Shown one piece after another: positions 15,854-23,794 of a stretch of DNA of 38,995 nucleotides (position 1 is the stretch's first letter; every line of letters begins with the position of its first letter). Origin of the DNA: Candidatus Aenigmatarchaeota archaeon (lineage in GTDB: Archaea > Aenigmatarchaeota > Aenigmatarchaeia > QMZP01 > QMZT01); assembly GCA_011772645.1 (NCBI GenBank), contig WVZE01000038.1, positions 1 through 38,995 on the forward strand. The letters are read 5' to 3'. The notes beneath the pieces were generated by a model. The model was not told where the DNA came from, did not search any database, and saw only the letters and a program-made list of their open reading frames with translations. A program made the translations under genes and the position numbers.

Positions 15854-17700
15854 TTCTCTTCCCTTCAACATTGCATCTAATTTTTCTAAATCCTTTTTAA
15901 GAATATGTTTCATCATACTATCCATTTTCTTATAACCCAATAACCTCCTTACCAGCGAAGCCTTCTTTTTCAGGTTTATATCAAATACACCCATTTTATA
16001 TATTTTTAAAAAATTATTTTTTCCACAGATGAGAATTCTTGGAGGAGAGGTTGAAGAGGCTTTTGCATATGACGTTCCAATACCAACTTTGTTTAAAAGT
16101 TTTTTAACAAAATCTAATTGCTTCTCATCTTTGGAGCCTACTTGAATTTCTCTGCATTTTCTATCACCCACATAGGCTTCTCCACAAAGAAAACCGGAAA
16201 GATAAGTTAGTATAAAATTTTCATTCTTTTCAATAATTAATTTTATTTTATTCAATAAATTTTCAACAAAATTATGAAAAAAGAGATTATTGTAGTTCAG
16301 ATTAAGTGATCCTAGTTCTGTTTTAATTTTATACTTGCCCTTAGCCTCTGTAAAGTATGGGGAAGATAACAATTGATTAGTAGCAGATAATCCAGTATTT
16401 TCAATCCAGAATTTAATTATATTTTCAAGTTTATCTTTGACAATATGTTTTATGTTTCCATTGAAAATTAATCTCCATCTCCAGTATTCTTTGGGAATGT
16501 AAAAAATTTCGAAAAATAGAATTATATTATTTATTATTAGCGGTTCTGAATTCACAAATTCTAACGTGGTTTTCTTGACCCTAAACTTCGTTTTTTCTGC
16601 ATCCAGCAAACCTATGCATCTTACGAAATTTTTATCTATTTTTATGAATTTGGGTAGTAATAAATAATGTATCTTTTTATTGTTTTTGTGTGTACTTTCA
16701 TATTGAATATACACTTTATCCTCCAACTTAATGTGAAAATTCTTTATCGCGTACCATTTGTCCCCAAACCTGAAATTATTATTTATTTTAATTCCAACCT
16801 TTCTTTTTACTAACTTCTTATTCTCCAATTTTGAAAGGCATTTTCTAGCTGTTCTTTTTTTAATTTTAATTTTTTCGCAAATTTCATTTACAGAAAGTAT
16901 TTCCTTGTTTTTACTCAGTATTAAATGTATTTTTTCTTCGATGGGCAAGTAATTAAACAAATTTTTAAAATCTTGAACTATAATTACCTTTTGCATTTCT
17001 CCCTTCCTGTCTTCCATATACAGAGGAACAAAGTTTAAAATATTACACACATCCATATTAATTATTTATATCTTGGTATAATAAATATTTTCAAAAAACT
17101 CTCCTATTTCATTTTTTAATTATCCTGACAAATGTTAAATGAGGGATTGAATGAGTGAAATCGACTACTCAAAAATCGGATTAAAGTGCGGTCTTGAACT
17201 CCACCAACAGCTTTCGACCAAAAAACTTTTTTGTAGATGTTCCAGTAGGATGAAAGAGAAGAATTTGGAAAGTGAATTCGAAAGAAAGATGAGACCAGTT
17301 GCCGGAGAGATGGGAGAAATTGATATAGCTGCAATGCATGAAACCTTGAGGGACAGGAGTTTTGTTTATCATGCCTATGAGGACGAGGCCTGTCTGGTAG
17401 ATAGTGATGAGTCCCCACCTCAATCGATAGATGAGGAAGCTCTAGAAACAGCCTTGGCTGTTTCATTGATGTTCAATTTGGAAATTCCAGAGGAATTGCA
17501 TGTAATGAGAAAAACTGTTTTGGATGGGAGTGCATGCTCTGGTTTCCAAAGAACGATAGTTGTTGGCATGGAGAAGGAAAAATCCGGTATAAAAACTTCA
17601 AGAGATTTGGTGAGGGTAACAACTTTATGTTTAGAAGAAGATGCATGCAAAATTAAAAAGACAGAGGGAAACAGGATTTATTACTCTTTGAGCAGACAAG
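15241..17700. mobile_element. AT-rich tract: gatD 3' part, homing endonuclease gene, gatE 5' part
   Basis: Counting single 60-base lines gives G+C 15/60 at 15361, 20/60 at 15601, 16/60 at 16261 and 18/60 at 17461. Flanking gat segments give 32/60 at 14941 and 35/60 at 18721. The left edge is sharp at about 15240. The right edge is gradual: 17701 gives 29/60, 17941 drops to 19/60, and the sequence is genome-like after about 18050. Both gat frames are intact, so the tract looks like a homologous replacement carrying the endonuclease gene rather than a simple insertion. Confidence 0.6.
15845..17056 (-). CDS. Free-standing LAGLIDADG-like homing endonuclease with N-terminal winged helix
   Basis: A 403-residue protein. 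Residues about 40-90 form a winged-helix/HTH (LSVNEICEKIKIKKRTARKCLSKLENKKLV). Two LAGLIDADG-type helices follow, CIGLLDAEKT near 147-156 and YLSGFLCGEAYVG near 284-297, the arrangement of a single-chain endonuclease. The first retains the D-A-E core and the second a Gly-Glu ending. Codon use is strongly AT-biased (Lys AAA, Ile ATA/ATT), unlike the genome core. It lies between gatD and gatE on the opposite strand, so it is neither an intein nor a group I intron ORF. Activity is not proven by sequence; the motifs are degenerate. Confidence 0.75.
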   Translation of the reverse strand: MDVCNILNFVPLYMEDRKGEMQKVIIVQDFKNLFNYLPIEEKIHLILSKNKEILSVNEICEKIKIKKRTARKCLSKLENKKLVKRKVGIKINNNFRFGDKWYAIKNFHIKLEDKVYIQYESTHKNNKKIHYLLLPKFIKIDKNFVRCIGLLDAEKTKFRVKKTTLEFVNSEPLIINNIILFFEIFYIPKEYWRWRLIFNGNIKHIVKDKLENIIKFWIENTGLSATNQLLSSPYFTEAKGKYKIKTELGSLNLNYNNLFFHNFVENLLNKIKLIIEKNENFILTYLSGFLCGEAYVGDRKCREIQVGSKDEKQLDFVKKLLNKVGIGTSYAKASSTSPPRILICGKNNFLKIYKMGVFDINLKKKASLVRRLLGYKKMDSMMKHILKKDLEKLDAMLKGRELV

Positions 17701-19037
17701 GTATCCCCTTGCTCGAACTAAGGACAGATCCTGATATAAAGAGCCCAGATCATGCTCTCGAAACAGCCAAAAAGATCGGCTTGATTTTCAGGAGTTTCCC
17801 TGCTATTCGTCGTGGGATAGGAACGATACGCCAGGACGTGAACATATCGATAAAGGGAGGCGAAAGGATTGAAATCAAAGGGGCGCAGGATCTTAAACTC
17901 CTTCCTAAACTTGTTGAAAACGAGGCTCTGAGACAAAAGAATTTGCTGGGAATCAAAAGGGAATTGAAAAAGATAAAATTCAAAAAAGTCAAACCGCGAA
18001 TGGTTCACGTCTCCCATATTTTCAAGGGATCGGAATCCAGGATAACCAAGAACAAGGCAACCTATGCGATTCTGATTCCTAATTTCGCCGGCCTTCTGAA
18101 AAGGAAGCTCACCCCCGACCGGACCCTGGGGAGCGAGATCGCGAATTACGTTCGAGTGAAGAGTGAACTGAAAGGGATAATACACAGCGATGAAGATCTC
18201 GAGAAATATAAACTCTCAAAGGAATTCGGTATCCTTCGAAAGCGATTGAAGGCGAGGAAAGGGGACACGCTCATAATAGCCTCGGGTGAAAAAGAATCGG
18301 TCAGAAAGACAATGCGGATAGTTTGTGAAAGAATAAACCAATTGATAAAGGGGGTTCCGAAAGAAGTGAGAAGAGCGAAAGAAACAGGCGATACGGAATA
18401 CATGCGTCCGCTCCCGGGAGCCGCTCGTCTCTATCCAGAAACAGATATCCGTCCAATAAAGATTTCCGGCAAAATTCTGAGGGAGATCAGAAAGAACCTC
18501 CCTGAACTTATAGAGGAGAGGGAGAGGAAAGAGAAGGAAGAGATCAAAAAGAGAGCGAAGATAAGCGATGAGATAATAGACCAGATTGTAAGGATGGGAA
18601 GGAAGGAGATTTTTGACAAACTGATAGGATCCGGATTCGATCCGAAAACCGTTTCCTCCACGCTGACCTCCACGCTCCGCTACCTGGAGAAGAAGGAAGG
18701 CGTTAACATCAACGTTCTCAAGGACCGCCATTTCCTGGAGACCTTCGGGGCTTTAAAGAGGAGGAGGATCCCGAAGGAGGCGATACCGGAAGTCCTGAAG
18801 TCGTTCGCTGACAACCCGAAACAGACCCTGGATGAAGTCATAAGAAAACTCGGCATGGGGGTGATATCCAGGGACGATCTCAGACTTATCGTTCAGAAAA
18901 CCATAACCGAGAACCCAAATCTTGTCAAGGACCCGAGAGGGAAGAAGATCATGCTCGGTCTCGTTATGCAGAAGGTCAGGGGGAAGGCGGACGCAAGGAA
19001 GGTTATTGAAATAATAGAGGAAGAGATGAGGGAATAG
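17151..19037 (+). CDS. gatE: Glutamyl-tRNA(Gln) amidotransferase subunit E
   Basis: GatB-family kinase/transamidase subunit that phosphorylates Glu-tRNA(Gln) and amidates it with ammonia from GatD. The start MSEIDYSKIGLKCGLELHQQLST is the canonical GatE N-terminus. GSACSGFQRT, VRVTTLCLEEDACK and IRQDVNISI mark the cradle domain. An AspRS-like GAD insert lies near 280-410, with PLPGAARLYPETDI after it, and the helical and YqeY-like tail domains close the 628-residue protein. The first 200 or so codons are AT-rich and the remainder genome-like, mirroring gatD across the endonuclease gene. No truncation is seen. Confidence 0.97.
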   Translation: MSEIDYSKIGLKCGLELHQQLSTKKLFCRCSSRMKEKNLESEFERKMRPVAGEMGEIDIAAMHETLRDRSFVYHAYEDEACLVDSDESPPQSIDEEALETALAVSLMFNLEIPEELHVMRKTVLDGSACSGFQRTIVVGMEKEKSGIKTSRDLVRVTTLCLEEDACKIKKTEGNRIYYSLSRQGIPLLELRTDPDIKSPDHALETAKKIGLIFRSFPAIRRGIGTIRQDVNISIKGGERIEIKGAQDLKLLPKLVENEALRQKNLLGIKRELKKIKFKKVKPRMVHVSHIFKGSESRITKNKATYAILIPNFAGLLKRKLTPDRTLGSEIANYVRVKSELKGIIHSDEDLEKYKLSKEFGILRKRLKARKGDTLIIASGEKESVRKTMRIVCERINQLIKGVPKEVRRAKETGDTEYMRPLPGAARLYPETDIRPIKISGKILREIRKNLPELIEERERKEKEEIKKRAKISDEIIDQIVRMGRKEIFDKLIGSGFDPKTVSSTLTSTLRYLEKKEGVNINVLKDRHFLETFGALKRRRIPKEAIPEVLKSFADNPKQTLDEVIRKLGMGVISRDDLRLIVQKTITENPNLVKDPRGKKIMLGLVMQKVRGKADARKVIEIIEEEMRE

Positions 19038-19040
19038 GAT

Positions 19041-19817
19041 TTACTTCTTGCAGTGGGAACGCCCGGAAAAATTTCTCTCAAAAGAAATGATCCTTACAGG
19101 GGAATTGCTCTGTTTTATTGTTACCACATCCCCCTCCCTGATTTTGGTGACCTGACACTCCTGCCCGTCCGCGCATACCTCCCCTTCCGGGTTCAGACAT
19201 TTTACAGAAACAATCCCTCCGGGGAACGTGATCTCCCCTCTCTTAAGTCTCCCGCAGTAGGGAGCGATCCCAACCACTCCGAATCTTTTCGAATCCTTGA
19301 GGGGTTTTGCCCCTGCTGATTTCGCGTATGCATGCGACCCCCCGGGGGTGTATACAAGGATTCCTGAATTCCTCTCGATCGTTTTCTTCCCCTTCAACCT
19401 TAACTCCGAATCAAGGATCCGCCTCACGTAGATCGGGGAAACGAGAACGTCGTTCATTCCTATGTAAGGGGTTTTCACCCCGTTTATCCTGGTTTCCAGC
19501 CTGGGGAATTTCTGGATGAAGAAATCCTTCCCCTCCTTCCCGAGCAATATCCTCCGAACCTTATTCTCGAAATCCTTGTCGTTCGCCGCCATGTAGAAAC
19601 CCACGGAGTGTCCGGGGTTTATCCCCAGGATAGGACACGAAAGGAAGGACTGGTTACCGAACAGGGTTCCGTCCCCCCCGATAAGGATCGCTAGATCAAC
19701 ATCATGGAGATTCTCATAAACATGTTCCACCCCAAGACTATTCAGGATCTTCTCAACCCTCCTCTTTATGTCCCTTCCGTAAGAGTTCTTAGAGTTTATG
19801 AACACCTTTGAAAACAT
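19041..19817 (-). CDS. nadK: NAD kinase
   Basis: Makes NADP from NAD. The 258-residue protein has the family signature ILIGGDGTLF near residue 45, GINPGHSVGF, the NDV box in MNDVLVSP, and a C-terminal beta-rich region ending in polar strands. The listed ORF starts 66 codons upstream, inside and antisense to the PQQ gene; I use ATG 19817 (MFSKVFINS), where the Rossmann-like fold begins. It is convergent with gatE with a gap of only a few bases and divergent from the PQQ genes, sharing their intergenic A/T-rich promoter region. Confidence 0.9.
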   Translation of the reverse strand: MFSKVFINSKNSYGRDIKRRVEKILNSLGVEHVYENLHDVDLAILIGGDGTLFGNQSFLSCPILGINPGHSVGFYMAANDKDFENKVRRILLGKEGKDFFIQKFPRLETRINGVKTPYIGMNDVLVSPIYVRRILDSELRLKGKKTIERNSGILVYTPGGSHAYAKSAGAKPLKDSKRFGVVGIAPYCGRLKRGEITFPGGIVSVKCLNPEGEVCADGQECQVTKIREGDVVTIKQSNSPVRIISFERNFSGRSHCKK

Positions 19818-19835
19818 GCAAAAACCCCTGTTAAT

Positions 19836-19877
19836 TAAATTTATAAGTTTTATCAGTAATAAAAATTTGTGATCCCC
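19836..19877 (+). promoter_or_regulatory. Divergent promoter region; TATA and GTGATC leader of PQQ gene 1
   Basis: aatttataag (about 19838-19847) lies 26-27 bases before GTGATC at 19869-19874, which is followed by three bases and the ATG at 19878. Read on the other strand, the same A/T stretch lies about 25 bases before the nadK start at 19817, so one element may serve both directions. Confidence 0.5.
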
Positions 19878-21236
19878 ATGGATCTGGGTTTCGAGTCGGG
19901 ATTTTCGGACTTCGACGTGGACGTGGAAGAAGTCGAGGTGAAGAAGGTCAAGAAGTACGACAGAATATGGCACATCAAGGAAGGAGGAAGCATATACCAG
20001 AAGCCAACGATTCACGAGGGAGTGATGTACTTCGGGGCGATGGATTCCTGTGTTTACGCCGTTGATGCGGAGAGCGGGAAGGAGATCTGGCGAACAAAGC
20101 TCGAAGGACCGGTTATGGGATCTTGCCCTCTCGTTAGGGGCAACGTGATTTACATAGGTTCGTACGCTTATGATTTCTACGCTCTGAACAGGGAGACAGG
20201 CAAGATAGTATGGAGGTTCAGGACAGGCGGGGAGGTAATTAGCACGCCAGCTGTCTGGAATGATAAAATTTACTTCTGCTCAGGTGACGGGTACGCATAC
20301 TGCCTGGATCTGGAAGGCAAACCAGTCTGGAAGTTCAAGACAGGAGACAAGGTCGCGTCCTCCCCAGCAGTGGCGGAGGGGAAGGTGGTGTTCGGATCTT
20401 TCGATGATAACTACTACTGCCTTGACGCGGAAACGGGAGAGGAACTCTGGCGATTCAAGACAGGAGCAGAAATATGGCAAGTTAATCCGGTTTTGATAAA
20501 GGAGGGAAGGGTTTATTGTTCGTCATTTGATAATCACGTATACTGTCTTGATCTGGAAACAGGCAGGGAAATCTGGCGATTCAAAACAGGGAAATATGGA
20601 AATTCGAGCGCTCCTGTTTACTACAAAGGTCTTCTCTACCACGGGACCCGAGACGGGATAATGTATTGTCTAACGCTCGAAGGCAAGGAGCTGTGGAGGT
20701 TCAAATGCAGGGAGGCAATGGACTGCGGTGTCGGACACGAGGGGATGTTCCTCTTTGTTAACGGCGACGGATTCCTCTATGCGCTTGACGCAAAGACGGG
20801 AAAAGAATTATGGAGATTCCGTACAGGAACCGTTAACTATCATTTCCCCACGGTCTGGGAAGGGAAGATCTACTTCTCCTCCTGGGACTGCCACATATAC
20901 GCGATAGATCTGGAAGGCAAGGAATTATGGAGATTCGCTTCATCGAACCTCAGGGAATCCGAAATCCCTCCGACATACGGGGCATGGAAAATGGAGATCA
21001 AGAAATCCAGCACTGACGAAGAAACGATAGAAGATGAAAAATACAGGGAGAAGAAAGAGGAAAGCGTTTCGTTATCGGATTATCATGTTACCTCAGAATA
21101 TTCAACCACTTCCGAATACAAGCAGAAGAGCGATTACGATACGAGTTTCGTGATGTTCGAGGATGTATTGGAAGGTGAGGATATATGGACATCGGATTCG
21201 AGGGATTTGAGGCCTCGGAGTTTGACGCTGAGATAG
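19878..21236 (+). CDS. Eight-bladed PQQ-type beta-propeller protein 1 with hexad-repeat tail
   Basis: The 452-residue protein has nine tryptophan docking motifs of the form [KR]E[IVL]WRFKTG spaced about 40 residues apart, which gives eight propeller blades as in BamB or quinoprotein dehydrogenases. Unlike those it has no signal peptide or membrane segment and contains many cysteines, so it is probably cytosolic. The N-terminus is acidic (FDVDVEEVEVKK). After the propeller comes a charged linker and four exact six-residue units, SDYHVT, SEYSTT, SEYKQK, SDYDTS, then FVMFEDV. The start was set by homology to the paralogue's MDIGF. The last 52 bases overlap the next gene in another frame. Its role is unknown. 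Confidence 0.85.
   Translation: MDLGFESGFSDFDVDVEEVEVKKVKKYDRIWHIKEGGSIYQKPTIHEGVMYFGAMDSCVYAVDAESGKEIWRTKLEGPVMGSCPLVRGNVIYIGSYAYDFYALNRETGKIVWRFRTGGEVISTPAVWNDKIYFCSGDGYAYCLDLEGKPVWKFKTGDKVASSPAVAEGKVVFGSFDDNYYCLDAETGEELWRFKTGAEIWQVNPVLIKEGRVYCSSFDNHVYCLDLETGREIWRFKTGKYGNSSAPVYYKGLLYHGTRDGIMYCLTLEGKELWRFKCREAMDCGVGHEGMFLFVNGDGFLYALDAKTGKELWRFRTGTVNYHFPTVWEGKIYFSSWDCHIYAIDLEGKELWRFASSNLRESEIPPTYGAWKMEIKKSSTDEETIEDEKYREKKEESVSLSDYHVTSEYSTTSEYKQKSDYDTSFVMFEDVLEGEDIWTSDSRDLRPRSLTLR
21174..21184 (+). promoter_or_regulatory. Ribosome-binding site of PQQ gene 2, inside PQQ gene 1
   Basis: GGTGAGG at 21174-21180 lies four bases before the ATG at 21185. It identifies the start of the second propeller within the coding region of the first and implies translational coupling. 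Confidence 0.6.
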
Positions 21237-22537
21237 AGGACATAGAAGTCAAGAAGGTTGGGAAATTCGACAGGGTATGGAGGGCAACCCACGGAGGAAG
21301 TATCACCCAGAGTTTGCTCCATGGGGATGTTTTGTATTTTTCAGCAGCGGATTCCTTTGTTTACGCACTCAACGCCGATACTGGAGAAGAGCTGTGGAGG
21401 TTCAAAGGCGGCGACATTTTCATGTGTACACTCGAGATGCACAAAGGGAAGTTGTATACAGGTTCTTATGACGGTTATTTTTATTGCCTGGACAAGGGCA
21501 ATGGCGAGGTTGTATGGAAGTTCAGGGCCGGAGGTAAGGTGGGTAGCGGACCTGCATTTGCGGACAACATAGTTTATTTCTGCTCCAAAGACCACTATGT
21601 TTACGCTTTGAATTCAGAGACTGGAAAAGAGGTATGGAGGTTCAAGGCAGGGGATGAAATGATGTCCGTCCCGAAAGTATCCAATGAGAAATTATTTATA
21701 ACGTGTTTTGATGGGAATCTCCATTGCCTTAACAGGTTAACGGGTAAGGAAATCTGGCGTTTCAAGAGTGGAGCAGAGGCTCATAACGATGTTGATCTTC
21801 TCGTTTACAGAGGAATGGTCTTCTTCGCTTCCTTTGATGGAAATCTTTATGCAATTTCGGTGGAAAATGGAAAGGAGGTGTGGAGATACCGGGCAGCGAA
21901 GTTCGGTTGCGGTAACGCCCCTGTAGAGCACAACGACATTTTATATTACGGAACAAGGGATGGCTATCTGGTCGCTCTAAATATCGAAGGCAAGGAGATA
22001 TGGAAGTTCAAAACAGGCGGACTCATCGAAGGCCTTCCAGTCATACACGACAACAGGATTTACATTGGATCCGAGGATCGTTTCCTTTACGTTCTAAATA
22101 TGGAGGGGAAGGAGCTGTGGAGGTTCAAAACTGACGGTTATCTTTATGATACCCCGAAGATAAGGGGAAATCTTGTATACATAGGTTCCTGGGACTGTCA
22201 TGTGTACGCGATCGATATCAACACGCACAAGGAGGTCTGGCGAGCTAATGCAAGCACCCTCGTTCCCGCCACAATCCCGCCCTCTGGAGCTGAATTCGAG
22301 ATCCAAGTCAGCAAGTCATCAGAAATCGAGGAAGCGATATCAGAGGAGAAGTACAATAAGAAGAAGGAAGAAACTGTCTCACTCTCCGACTATCACATCA
22401 CGAGCGAATACTCGAGCGAGAGCGAGTACAAACAAAAGAGCGATTACGACGTGAATTTCGTTATTTTTGAAGGAGTGATGGAGGAAAATAAAGATTTATC
22501 AGAATTAAAATTCGAACCTATGACCAAAAGAATCTAA
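21185..22537 (+). CDS. Eight-bladed PQQ-type beta-propeller protein 2 with hexad-repeat tail
   Basis: Tandem paralogue of the preceding gene: 450 residues, nine docking tryptophan motifs (EELWRFKGG, KEIWRFKSG, KELWRFKTD and others) and hence eight blades, and again no export signal. N-terminus (MDIGFEG...EVKKVGKFDRVW) and tail match propeller 1. The tail units read SDYHIT, SEYSSE, SEYKQK, SDYDVN, then FVIFEGV. The tail is at least as conserved between paralogues as the blades, so it is probably a binding or modification element rather than a disordered remnant. The stop codon overlaps the stop of the convergent thymidylate kinase gene. Heterodimer formation with protein 1 is possible but not shown. 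Confidence 0.85.
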   Translation: MDIGFEGFEASEFDAEIEDIEVKKVGKFDRVWRATHGGSITQSLLHGDVLYFSAADSFVYALNADTGEELWRFKGGDIFMCTLEMHKGKLYTGSYDGYFYCLDKGNGEVVWKFRAGGKVGSGPAFADNIVYFCSKDHYVYALNSETGKEVWRFKAGDEMMSVPKVSNEKLFITCFDGNLHCLNRLTGKEIWRFKSGAEAHNDVDLLVYRGMVFFASFDGNLYAISVENGKEVWRYRAAKFGCGNAPVEHNDILYYGTRDGYLVALNIEGKEIWKFKTGGLIEGLPVIHDNRIYIGSEDRFLYVLNMEGKELWRFKTDGYLYDTPKIRGNLVYIGSWDCHVYAIDINTHKEVWRANASTLVPATIPPSGAEFEIQVSKSSEIEEAISEEKYNKKKEETVSLSDYHITSEYSSESEYKQKSDYDVNFVIFEGVMEENKDLSELKFEPMTKRI

Positions 22538-23133
22538 ATCCCGAAAAGCCTGTCGATCACGAGCTGGACGTCCCTGAAAACCTCCTCCTTCGATCTGTCC
22601 CCGTTCACCACGAAGAATCTCTCTTCATTAATCATCTCCTTGTATGCTTCCCTGACATTCTTAAGAAGCTCGACCTTCTCCAGTCTGTCGTTCGGAAGCG
22701 AACGCTCCCTCTTGAGAGAGATCTCCGGGTCGATATCTATGAAGATCACGACATCCGGCTTCCTGACGTCCTTGTGAAGGGATTTGATCCACTCCTTCTC
22801 GACCTTGAATATCGCGGATTCATACGCTATGGTCGAGTAGAAGTAGCGATCACAGATCACGTTCTTCCCCGCGTTCAGTGCGGGGGTTATGGTTTTTTTC
22901 AGGTGCTCGAAGCGATCGGCCGTGTAGAGGAGGGTGATCGCCTCCCCTGACGTGATCGTTGCCTGCCCCACTAGCCACTTCTTTATCAGCCTCCCTGCCG
23001 GATTCTTCGGACTGGGCTCCTCTGTGTAGATAACCGGGATCGCCTTCTTATGCAGATAATCGTACAACATCTTGGCCTGCGTTTCCTTCCCCGATTTGTC
23101 AATCCCCTCAAAGACAATAAACTTCCCTTCCAT
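22534..23133 (-). CDS. tmk: Thymidylate kinase
   Basis: Phosphorylates dTMP to dTDP. The 199-residue protein has the P-loop FEGIDKSGKETQ at residues 7-18, the TEEPS box, a DRF/DRY-type motif in VICDRYFYSTIAYE near residue 93, and DIDPE near 125. The DVRKPDVVIF strand and the lid region are present. The ORF track starts 14 codons earlier; ATG 23133 gives the family start MEGKFIVFEG. The stop overlaps that of PQQ gene 2 in convergent orientation, leaving no room for a conventional terminator. Confidence 0.93.
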   Translation of the reverse strand: MEGKFIVFEGIDKSGKETQAKMLYDYLHKKAIPVIYTEEPSPKNPAGRLIKKWLVGQATITSGEAITLLYTADRFEHLKKTITPALNAGKNVICDRYFYSTIAYESAIFKVEKEWIKSLHKDVRKPDVVIFIDIDPEISLKRERSLPNDRLEKVELLKNVREAYKEMINEERFFVVNGDRSKEEVFRDVQLVIDRLFGI

Positions 23134-23161
23134 TTTGACCAATAGTATGTTATAGCGGGAA

Positions 23162-23213
23162 AGATTAAAAAGCATTCAGAAAAACAGGAACAATAAGAGT
23201 TTTTAAATTAATA
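23162..23213. repeat. Duplicated divergent promoter, copy 1
   Basis: A 52-base block between tmk and the first lipoprotein-like gene, starting agattaaaaagcattcagaa and ending aaattaata. It matches the block at 24453-24504 at 44 of 52 positions by direct alignment without gaps. Its two ends contain TATA-like A/T elements facing both flanking genes. Confidence 0.8.
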
Positions 23214-23248
23214 CTGCCATATATTAATACGTTCGTAGGTGTGATTGC

Positions 23249-23779
23249 ATGAAAAGTTCCATTAAACCCGCTCTCTGTACAGCCGCCTTGGGATTGCTAG
23301 GACTATCCGATTGCGCATCAAAATTCCTGTACGAGGGCAATAAAATATTTGCCGTTAGAGGGGATAACGAAATTCGTTTTTATATGGACAAAAAGGAAAT
23401 TACTGTCCTTTTAGATTCTGACACGGAAATACCGAAATCATATGTAATTTCAAACAACCCGGGTGGTTGGGAGCCCGGTAGAGGCGGTGTTGAGGGAATA
23501 ATATTTGAAGATTCAGATTTGGATGGCGACCCCAATAGAACAATAGTGAAAATAAGATACTCTGCCGGCGGCAGTGATACCTTCATAGTTAAAGGGCCTC
23601 TGCGCAACGACTCAATCAGCAATATTGATTTTTATAACCCGGGAAAAAACACATGGGAAAAACTTGACCCCAACGCCCCGGACATTCCCGAGAAAAGGAA
23701 GACACAGTTAATCAAAATCTTCGAGATCGAAGAGGATGACTGTGAAAGAATTCTTGAGGCGTATAAAATCAAAAAGTGA
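23249..23779 (+). CDS. Putative lipoprotein, paralogue A
   Basis: A 176-residue protein starting MKSSIKPALCTAALGLLGLSDC: a short basic region, a hydrophobic stretch and a Cys near residue 22 that could be a lipobox (LSDC, imperfect). The mature part is beta-rich and acidic and contains no family I know. Its C-terminal part (IDFYNPGKNTWEKL...PDIPEKRKTQL...FEIEE) aligns by eye with the gene at 24520 (IDFSNIENTVWEYN...DDVPSEREQL...FEEFSE), so the two are diverged paralogues. GTGATT lies two bases before the ATG. The gene is AT-rich relative to tmk. Confidence 0.7.
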   Translation: MKSSIKPALCTAALGLLGLSDCASKFLYEGNKIFAVRGDNEIRFYMDKKEITVLLDSDTEIPKSYVISNNPGGWEPGRGGVEGIIFEDSDLDGDPNRTIVKIRYSAGGSDTFIVKGPLRNDSISNIDFYNPGKNTWEKLDPNAPDIPEKRKTQLIKIFEIEEDDCERILEAYKIKK

Positions 23780-23794
23780 GATCAATACGGTAAA

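Noticed and set aside
15845-17056. Intein or intron-encoded endonuclease
   Set aside because: gatD and gatE are both complete and the gene lies on the opposite strand between them, so nothing needs splicing.
19818-20015. Upstream extension of NAD kinase
   Set aside because: It is antisense to the start of the PQQ gene and its promoter; the kinase fold begins at 19817.
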